From NCBI GenBank assembly GCA_021397845.1, contig CM038053.1, positions 106,060,026-106,124,025 on the forward strand: DNA of 64,000 bases. The letters run 5' to 3'. Below, one piece after another: positions 57,117 to 64,000 of this stretch (its first letter is position 1; each line of letters starts with the position of its first letter). Below the pieces are notes generated by a model. The model made no database searches. It had not been told where the DNA came from and saw only the letters and a list, made by a program, of their open reading frames with translations. Position numbers and translations under genes: made by a program. Origin of the DNA: Areca catechu. Taxonomy: Eukaryota > Streptophyta > Magnoliopsida > Arecales > Arecaceae.

Positions 57117-59150
57117 GCGAGTGACTTGGGCATCCAAGTTAAAGTGGCACATGTGAAGGTGGGGCGCCAAGAGGTAGTTGGAACATGGCTTGACTTTGGT
57201 TGCATATGGAGTCACATAACTTGATTTGAGCTAGCACATGGAGTCACATGGGTCTTGACTTAGGTCCCCTCTTATATTACAGGACTCAACTAATAATTAC
57301 AAGACTCAACCAACTAATTAACTAAAGCCCAACTTGATCTTGATCAAAACGCATAACCAACTAAACAAACTTAGTAAATAAGGTTTTGGCCAAAACGGTT
57401 TAAATAGGTTTTGACACAACTTGATACATAGGGTTTATATATAAAACCCTCATCGTAAAAGGGCTAACTAACACTGGACCATTATAACAGAATATATGAC
57501 CCAATTGAAATTGAGGGTTCTTGTTTACAAACTCAACTTTGGGTCTAGGGATTTTTATAGGGACTCAATTTTGGGATTTAGGGCTAAACCCAACTAAGCT
57601 AAAATAACAAAATTTAAGATAACTATTTATATATGATTGGGGTTTGGACTTAGAGCTTTATTCATAGGTGATCCACAAGGATGTGGGTTCAACCTGTCAT
57701 TTTCTTCTGGCCCTGGTGTCTGCATCATCCGAATTTCTAATTTGATGATGAAAGATTGCTGGGTACAATCAAATACTTGTATAATAATGGTTGGATCAAG
57801 ATGGGATTAATCCCTCCAAAAAAGTTTGCAGTGAATGACTCATTATGTCTCAATTGAATAAAACCTTGGCAAGGTAGTCCTTGTAAGCAGTTACAGGAAT
57901 TTTAAGTTTGAGGCATATTATGATGGACTATTCTAGGGTTGGACAGTTGAACCCTAAGTCATCTGGAGCATTGAGGGTTAAAGGAATGTATTATATGATT
58001 ATCATATCCATTTGGTTCTTGATAGTTGCTCTACAACCTTCGACCTATCCAGATGCCATGTGTCATTGCTAAATGGCGACTTTAGCTAGTACTGAAAGTG
58101 TTCCAATACTACCAGCTTAGTGTTCGAACCTATGGGATCACATACCATAGGGGTTTCTAATTGACCTAATGGCTATTGAACGATTGGGAATCATTTTTGG
58201 ACTCTTTGGACATTTGATTGTCCATATACATTTCGGAGTCGACTAGAGTTATGAATCGACTCAGTTGTAGGGATTTGATGATTTGTCAAATGTTGACACA
58301 TCATGTTACAAATATTATGATAAAGGTTATAATTACTAAATGTAAGTAATTATATGGAGGGTTATTGGCAATGTGATTGCTTGATTAACTCAATTGATTG
58401 AGCAATCTAATTTAGGTCAAACCGAATGTGATTCGGTTGGGCTCGGGTTAGGTCCAATGTGATTGGGCTAAATTATTGCATCCAATTTTAGATTTTAGTT
58501 TGAATTATGAATTCAAGTTTTAATTTAAGTTTTAAATTTAGAATTTAGTTTGAATTTAAAAGGATGTAACCCCCATGGCCTTTGATGTTATGCAACCCCC
58601 ATAACTTATGTAACTCTCCCCTTTACTTCTCTCCCCACTTACCTACATATGGGGGCTTACTGAGAACATGAATGAGAGTGATTTCTATGGGGGCTTAAGA
58701 AGAAGAAGAAGAAGAGTCCATAAGCCAATTTGTTTTGATGAAGCTAGCACTTCAAAGGAAGAAAGTCAAGGAAGAACTCCGATGTGGATTACCTGTAAAG
58801 GCCGGACACGTGTACGGCTTCCAGAGCGATTATCTTCCTTGGTGAGCTTTTCCTCAACCCGACGAGTGTCGCATCGGATTAAAGGTAAGGCTCTTGGCGA
58901 GTTTTCTAAAGAAGTGTTCTTTGGTACGTGCATCGAACATAGAATGATTCTATGTGATGCACAACTTTGTGTGCTTGTATTGTCTTTCATTTATATGTTA
59001 ATATTTATACATGATCCTGTTTGTAGGCCTATATTAGAAATATTCTAATATTATATGTTGATTAATATGATTAATCTAGTTTTTCACTGTGATGCAAGGT
59101 TAAGAAATTTTAAAGTTGCATCACTATTGCCTACATAATGTTTTCTTACA

Positions 59151-59895
59151 TGCTATTGGCATCGAACCCCTTCTTCCGACCAGGTGGAGCTATTGAATTG
59201 CTAGACCGCTCCTTGGTCCACCTGCAAAACAGATCCCTTGCCGGAGATGCTCCGACGGGGGACACTCCGATGCCTAAGTCAGTGGTGGGCTCTAGCCACA
59301 GAATGGGAAAGGCGGAGAAGGGAAAAGCTCTAATATAATCAAGGGTGTCAAGCCTCTTACCTCCCGTGTTCCCTCTTACCATTATTTATAAGGAGTTGTC
59401 CCGCTTACGGTATTCCTTCTCCCCCCCGCAGTTACGATGGGGGAGTTATTTTCTTTCCCTTAATCAGGGATCGTGGGTGATTACTGGGGCAGTTCAGGTG
59501 GCCAAGTCGGGGATGCTGATGTCAAAATCACGTGCCATGATCATGCTAGAGATAGTCGAGGATAACCATTGCTTGTCATGTTTCGTAGAGATTCGAGACT
59601 GATCAGATATCGGGTCTTTGGCATGGGTCATGGACTCGATCCATGTCGTAGGTTGAGGACTGTGTCTTCAGCGTAATTCGAAGATCATGTCTTCGGAAGT
59701 CGTATTCTGGTCCAGGCTGAGGACTTGGTCTTCTGAAGCCGTGGACCTGTCGGGAGCTTTCGTTTGCCCGTGGTTATTCAGCTTTCTCCGAATACCTGGG
59801 CCTGGCGCTCATGGTTAGGAGGGAATGTCTAAGACCGGTGGTCTTTGGCTGGTCAAATCAGCATCAGCGTGTGCCTGGGCTGACATATCCCAACA
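59151..59895 (+). repeat. Left LTR of G, probably 5'-truncated
   Basis: The GACCAGGTGGAGC...CTCCGACGGGGGACACTCCGA region, a TATTTATAAGG TATA box at about 59383, GA-rich and GTCTTCGG-type leader sequence, and the end TATCCCAACA followed by GTTGCCCCCTACTCTC. That GTTGCCCCC junction is frequent at the LTR/leader border of this plant gypsy group. No partner LTR is in view, so boundaries are inferred. Confidence 0.55.
59383..59393 (+). promoter_or_regulatory. TATA box of G LTR
   Basis: ATTTATAAGGA in an otherwise GC-richer context, preceded by TTACCTCCCGTG and CCTCTTACC. It is a typical placement for LTRs of this group. Transcription would run rightwards. Confidence 0.5.
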
Positions 59896-60494
59896 GTTGC
59901 CCCCTACTCTCAGTCTTCGAAACGAAGATTTGCCTCAAAGAGTGAGAGTATTTGTCATTTTCCTCATGGGAGGTGGTGCAGTGATGATTACAAAAATCTT
60001 TGATTGGGCCATCTCCCATAATTACCGGCTGATTCGAAAATCAGGTGATGGATAGCTGTCAGTCTTTGATTGAAGGGTGGAAAAGGAGCTGGCATCCTAG
60101 GACGGTCCCTCCTTTTTCCGTAATGCGATGGTTCACCCAATCTTTCAGTTGGGATTTGGACGGTGGTCGTGGTTCTTCCCCACCCTTGGATGAAGAATAT
60201 GCCCCACCTTAGCCATTGATTCGTACGGGTTAAAACCTCTAGTTCACTATGCATCAAATCAATTTATGGTCGCAGCTGTCTCGAGCATCCATGATGGGTT
60301 TCTGTAGATGATTCCATTTTTCGAGGCACTGTCTTAGGCATTTTTCATCTCTTTTCGAGAAGGAGGAAGAGTCCTAGTGAGGAAGCTTCTTCAACCTCGC
60401 ACTTCCAGTCCCAATCCAGCTTTCTTTGTTCTCAACCATTGGCCTTTTTTGCAGGTAGAATCTTCCTTCTGCCTCCTTGTCTCATTTTTTTGTC
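59896..60494 (+). other. Leader of G
   Basis: Sequence between the LTR end and the gag-like start, with no convincing gene. GTTGCCCCCTACTCTCAGTC is at its start. A TTTTTTGCAG acceptor-like site at 60444-60453 lies 40 bp upstream of the start codon, so the 5' UTR may be spliced. Confidence 0.45.
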
Positions 60495-61060
60495 ATGGCC
60501 AAATCCGTAGGAAGCCAAAGGGGACAAGTTGGGCCTTCAGGTGTCAGTGACGTAGTGAGTCCGAAGTTGATTCCCAATTCTATTTCTCAAGGAAGGATTA
60601 CTTATCTTCGAGAACGTTATCACATTCCAGAGGGATTTCCTCTAATCCTCCCTACTTCCGAGAAACGAGTGAACAAAGCCCCTACTAGATGTCTAGCTAT
60701 GTACGAAGGCCATCTGAAGGCCGGCCTTCGATTTCCCCTGCACCCATTCTTTATTAAAATCTTCTGTCTGTATCAGGTAGTGCCTTCACAGTTGACTCCG
60801 AATAGTATTCGGAACATCTGTGGTTTTTTGATCCGGTGCCACATAGTGAATATAGAGCCCAGAACCAACTTATTTACTGCCCTTTTCATACTCAAAAGGA
60901 TTTCCATAGTAGTGGATGGTGGGTGATTGGCCCTCGACGGGTCGTAAGATTATCAAAGATATGCCCGGTGCCATTCATGGGTGGAAACCTATTTATGTTT
61001 TTGTGTTGTCAGTCGACCCGTGGGATTTTGGCAGCGATTGGAGGGACCAGCTAACCCGCC
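60495..61060 (+). pseudogene. gag-like gene of G, first exon (PF04195-type domain)
   Basis: The start ATG 60495 (MAKSVGSQRG) was chosen because it follows a good leader; an upstream ATG at 60477 is also in frame. The domain reads RITYLRERYHIPEGFPLILP, then CLAMYEGHLKAGLRFPLHPF, then SQLTPNSIRNICGFLIRC, the hallmark pattern of this family. Near 60885 a 1-nt shift occurs. The other frame continues HTQKDFHSSGWWVIGPRR and KICPVPFMGGNLFMF to a stop at about 61052. The function is presumed structural (gag-like) but is not proven for the family. Confidence 0.7.
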
Positions 61061-62027
61061 AATGATGAAAAGAAGGTCTTAGTAGCCAATTAGTCCGATT
61101 ATGATTTATTGACCGATTCGAGTTGTTTTCTTTCAGTGAATTGTTGGAGAAGAGGAATCTCCATCTTGCAGGGATTAGCAAGTTCCTTGTGCTAGGTATA
61201 CTGACGAAAATTTCTACCACTTTCTTTCTACTCTTGCTGTAATCTAGTCGACATTGAGGTGTTTTCCTATTTGCAGGTGGAGGGATGAAGCCTAGCTTGA
61301 GTTGGCTCCGTCAGACTTCTGAGAAGAGGGTAGCTCAGGCCCCTCTTACAAGATTGGCAGTCCGTAAGAGGGCCCGAAGAGAGGGTCCTGAAGGAGACCG
61401 GGGAACTTCATCCTCTCGGGAACCTCCGGAGAAGATGTGGCGCTGACAGGGGGGTCCCAATAGGACCTCATCCAGTTGAAATTTCATCGGCAGACACTTC
61501 TCCGGTTCGTGCAAGGGAGAGCCTGCCTCAGAGGGTAGGTGTGCCGCTGTCTTGCCCCCTGCAGCTGATAGGGGCAAGGTGCCACAAGTCGAGGGGAGTT
61601 TGCACGTGAAGCTTCTCCTGGTGGAGCTATCCCACTGACTCTTCAGAGTTTTCCCCTATGGGGGGATTGCTGGTTCCCGCCGTGGCCAGGCGGGCATTGA
61701 AGAACACATTGCTGCCTCACGATTTGGCGTTATCCGTGGCCGAAGCCTCGCCAGGGTGTCTGATTCTGCATTTTCTTCCCTGCAACAGGTAAGGTTCCCA
61801 CCATACATCTTCCATTCCAGGGATTAACTAGCTCATTATCTCACATTATCGATGTAGCTGGTCTATGATGTTACCTTCCTGGAGGAAGGCCTGGGGAATG
61901 TCGACAACCTCATCCATAGCCTTAAAGAGGAACTCTGCATGGCCAAAGCTACAAAAGAGGTGGCTGAAGAGCTGAGGCAATCTATGAAAAATCGTCTCGC
62001 TCATGCGATGCTAAAGTTCGCGGATTA
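61061..62027 (+). pseudogene. gag-like gene of G, middle exons (inferred splicing)
   Basis: Coding-like pieces are separated by GT...AG gaps. ELLEKRNLHLAGISKFLVL follows a TTTCTTTCAG acceptor at 61136 and ends at a TAG|GTATAC donor near 61196. MKPSLSWLRQTSEKRVAQAP follows TATTTGCAG (61277). A CAACAG|GTAAGG donor is at about 61790 and a CGATGTAG acceptor at about 61858, followed by LVYDVTFLEEGLGNVDNLIH and KEVAEELRQSMKNRLAHAML, coiled-coil-like. A stop occurs at about 61438 and another near 62028. Splice sites are by eye only. Confidence 0.5.
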
Positions 62028-62675
62028 AGGGGCGAGTTGAAAAGTGCCCAGTCGACAATTATGGAGCAGAGGGCAGGGTTAAGGAAAAGCTGGAAACAAG
62101 TCGAGTCCTTGGAACAATCTGCCAAGGAGAATCAGGAAAGATTGGAGGGTCAGACCAAGGCAGCTGAAGAGGCTGCCAGGAGGGCTGAAGAGTTAGCCCT
62201 GGAGTCCGAGGAGGCCAAGAAAGAGTCCGCGTCCCTGAGGAAGCTGGCACGTGATGTCGTGGTGGATTTCAGAAGGTCTTCACAATTCTAGGAGGAGATG
62301 AATAAGGCAAACTTGTATGGTTATCAGCATGGCTTTAATGACGGACTCGCCAAGGTCAGAGGGGCTTTCCCGTACCTTGATCTTTCTGGCATCCCCGCTT
62401 TTAGCATAGTCGAAGAAGAAGAGGAGGTCGAGGTCGTAGAAGAGGCTGGAGAGGTATTGAGCCCGAGGGAAGAGATCCTGATCGTAGTCGAAGACATTGG
62501 TGCAATTTCGGCGCAAGCCAAAGGGGCCAACAGGGCTGAAGAGTTGCCATACTTGGGAGAGGAGACTCCTGCCTTAGTAGAAGGCCTGGTGATGGAGACA
62601 TTGAGCCAGTTCAGATCCAGCCAGTTCAGACCCAGCAGCCAGCCCAGATCTCGGTGCCAGCCCAGCACGGATCTT
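62028..62675 (+). pseudogene. gag-like gene of G, C-terminal coiled coil and acidic tail
   Basis: One frame from 62028, with a single stop at 62289-62291. It has a long charged coiled coil (ENQERLEGQTKAAEEAARRA, ELALESEEAKKESASLRKLA), the family motif YGYQHGFNDGLAKVRGAFPY near 62320-62375, then a very acidic stretch (VEEEEEVEVVEEAGEV) and a QFRSSQFRP...SQP repeat near 62600-62660. The GFNDGL and FPYLDL words match the end of this family. The true stop codon is unclear, since the frame runs on to 62738. Confidence 0.65.
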
Positions 62676-63080
62676 GATGTATTTTTTATTTTATTATGGG
62701 TGTACGTGGGATTTGGATATCTCCGAATCGGAGATTAGTTTTATTTGTATTTAGAGTTATCGAAATCTCTTATAGTTCCGATTATTTTGAGATTATTTAG
62801 GGATTTAGTTTTATCGATAGTTTCTTGTTTTAGGCTTATTTAAGATCATGTTCTTGATGAATGAAAAATCAGCGATGAAAATATTTTGAGTAAAAGAAAT
62901 CAGGGTGTGTCCCGATTTTCTTTCCCCTCCCCCTTCTCTATTCTAGTTCTCCCCTCTTCCCTTCCCCTCTTCCCTTCCCGGTTCTCTTCTTCTTCCCTTT
63001 CTCTGAGTTCTTCTTCTCCTTGGTCTTTCTTCCTCCACTCTCTTCTTCTCTATCACTTGTTCCTTCTTTCAATCGGAGAA
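62676..63080 (+). promoter_or_regulatory. LTR-like promoter segment and pyrimidine-rich tract
   Basis: AT-rich sequence with TTAGGCTTATTTAAGATCAT (TATA-like at about 62835-62850) is followed by ATGAATGAAAAATCAG and TTTTGAGTAAAAGAAATCAG. That order is typical of the U3/R border of several plant gypsy LTRs. A CT-rich run follows from about 62920 to 63065. It may be the start of another retroelement. No TG boundary or partner LTR is visible. Confidence 0.35.
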
Positions 63081-63999
63081 TCAAACTCCTCTTAACAAAC
63101 AACCAAAGCCTACAAGTCTCCACCTGTGACAAGAACCGTTGATCAACGCCCGCCCGACGGACCGAGTGCCCCACCCCAACGACCAACTTCTTCCAAACCG
63201 ACGTCACCCCGCCCGTGAAGCCTGCTATCATGCCCTCCACGGCCACTGCACAGATCTCCTAGATCCGCCCCGGGCCGTCCGTCTCCCCCTCCCGTCCGTG
63301 TCGCCGCCTCCGCCCAACACCACCGCTGGTGAAGCCCCGCCGGTCTTCCTCCTCCCTTCCGACCGCGCGTCGCTGCAGTCGTGCATCTTTCCCGTGAAGC
63401 CCCAAGTCGCCGGGTCTCCTTGATGCTGCAACGACCGCCGCCGTGATCCCTGCCAGTCGTTCCGCCGTCGCCGCCCAACGCTGACGCCCCTGCTGTCGCC
63501 TCGCCATCACCGGTGACGTTGTCCCCCCAGGCCTCTGCTGCCAGGCCACCGCTCGACCACAACCGGACCACCCAAGCCACCTGTTCCGGTCCATTTCCTC
63601 CGCCCGTGCAAGATAAGCGCCTGCCAGCACCACCACCGTCGCCGCCCAGCCCTGTCACCGGCAAGGTCCCACCGGATCTGCTCTTCCATTCGGTCCCTGT
63701 TCTACCCTGCATCGGACCAAAGGAAGAAGAAAGCCTTTTTTTGCACGAACATGAAAGCATTCATGTTCGCTGCTGTTGATTTCTGCTCTGCACAGATCCC
63801 AGAGCACACGGATCCCAGAGCACACGGTCTCAGAGCATAGATTTCAAAGCATTGGATTTTAATTAATTTTTATTTGATTTAGGATTTATATATTGCTTGT
63901 TTTTGGTGTTCCAGGTCCAACGGCTTCTGATCCACCTCGCTCGTGAACTACTGGTCCGGATTTTGGACGATCTCAGGATGATCTCCCTTTCCAAATTTC
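63081..63999. other. GC-rich terminal region, origin unresolved
   Basis: GC-rich to about 63780, then a T-rich stretch and a TGTTCCAG|GTCCAACGG acceptor-like site at about 63915. Pro/Arg-rich frames on both strands (e.g. 63139-63423 + and 63760-63143 -) follow from composition and show no domain. It may be the leader of the element starting near 62676, or a host gene's first exon. The sequence ends before this can be decided. Confidence 0.3.
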
Positions 64000-64000
64000 G

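Larger units (their letters stand above)
50339..57727 (-). repeat. Gypsy-type solo LTR H, interrupted by I
   Basis: TGATGCGAGACAATATG...GTGTCTGCATCA with an exact TSD, TCCGA (50334-50338 and 57728-57732). The F LTR at about 39930 shows the empty site. Without I (51706-57116) and its TSD it is about 1.97 kb, with no PBS, PPT or coding region, hence a solo LTR. The ends match LTRs of A, D and I. The TATA box is GTCTATAAAT on the minus strand at 50971-50980, which sets the orientation. Confidence 0.82.
39449..59150 (+). mobile_element. Copia LTR retrotransposon F (Tork/Angela-like)
   Basis: LTRs at 39449-44263 (with K) and 49851-59150 (with H and I), PBS at 44265, PPT at 49841-49850. The internal region of 5587 bp has gag, zinc knuckle, protease, integrase, RT and RNase H in copia order, all with stops or shifts. 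The flanking 5-mers TGTGA (39444-39448) and TGCTA (59151-59155) do not match. The sequence on the right is not the continuation of E, so the outer junctions have been rearranged or one flank was deleted. The lineage label is tentative. Confidence 0.88.
49851..59150 (+). repeat. 3' LTR of F, interrupted by H (and I)
   Basis: The LTR is 49851-50338 plus 57733-59150 (about 1.9 kb net), TATTGGAAAATG...TTTTCTTACA. H is inserted at TCCGA. Compared with the 5' LTR it lacks about 190 bp near 58685, where a second TATGGGGGCTTA word follows TGATTTC, suggesting deletion between short repeats. Confidence 0.84.
59151..62675 (+). mobile_element. Gypsy-type element G, left LTR and gag-like gene
   Basis: From the F end onward a different family begins. 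It has an LTR-like part with GATGCTCCGACGGGGGACAC and a TATA box, an end at CATATCCCAACA, then a leader and an intron-containing gene of the plant 'putative gypsy type transposon' gag-like family (PF04195 type). This gene is known from large gypsy elements, often non-autonomous ones. The second LTR, RT and integrase are not in the window. The left boundary is set by F, so G may be truncated there. Confidence 0.65.

Noticed and set aside
58668..59048. 126-codon frame in the F 3' LTR
   Set aside because: It is inside the LTR leader, the matching 5' LTR frame is broken, and the start depends on the LTR deletion junction.
63139..63779. Proline- and arginine-rich frames near the right end as host genes
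   Set aside because: No domain; open on both strands; composition-driven. The upstream context is LTR-like.

Overview
This window is from a repeat-rich plant nuclear genome, probably a monocot, although the species cannot be fixed from sequence alone. I find no convincing host gene, rRNA, tRNA or CRISPR array. Almost all of it is LTR retrotransposons inserted into one another. The evidence is paired LTRs, primer-binding sites (PBS) matching the 3' end of initiator-Met tRNA (TGGTATCAGAGC or close), and 5-bp target-site duplications (TSDs), most of them exact. Letters A-L below are my own labels.

Layout. Positions 1-2325 hold unassigned sequence and a diverged, inverted copia-type LTR fragment. 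Copia element E (+) runs from 2326 to 39448; its 3' LTR is cut off. Gypsy element A (-, 3584-14166, TSD CTATC) sits in the 5' LTR of E. A itself carries a SIRE-like solo LTR, J (3864-5634), and a copia-like solo LTR, L (9046-11672, TSD ATTTG). In E's RNase H region sits gypsy element D (-, 20334-38763, TSD ATCCC). D is split by C (+, 23674-34858, TSD CTAAC), and C is split in its 5' LTR by B (-, 24332-30422, TSD CTCTT). That is four levels, E>D>C>B.

A second copia element, F (+, 39449-59150), carries degenerate gag-protease-integrase-RT-RNase H. Its 5' LTR holds a small non-autonomous element K (-, 41436-44146, TSD ATTAG). Its 3' LTR holds a solo LTR H (-, 50339-57727, TSD TCCGA), which in turn holds I (-, 51706-57116, TSD GCGAG). 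I is an odd three-LTR unit with an internal domain of only 84 bp. From 59151 to about 62700 is a separate gypsy-type element, G (+), with an intron-containing gag-like gene; the last 1.3 kb is promoter-like, pyrimidine-rich and GC-rich sequence of unknown origin.

How the parts relate. A, B, C, D, H and I share LTR termini (one end TGRTG...; the other end in the same strand sense ...CAYCA). A, B, C, D and I also share the Met-tRNA PBS and a PPT-proximal block, and A-D share gag starts of the type M(T/S)TR(L/A)G. They look like one chromovirus-like superfamily. A, B and C have no protease, RT, RNase H or integrase core: a conserved segment lies where pol should be, and only the integrase C-terminus plus chromodomain remains. 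D keeps gag, zinc knuckle and protease but also lacks RT. Most copies therefore look non-autonomous and would have needed a helper. All coding remnants have stops or frameshifts.
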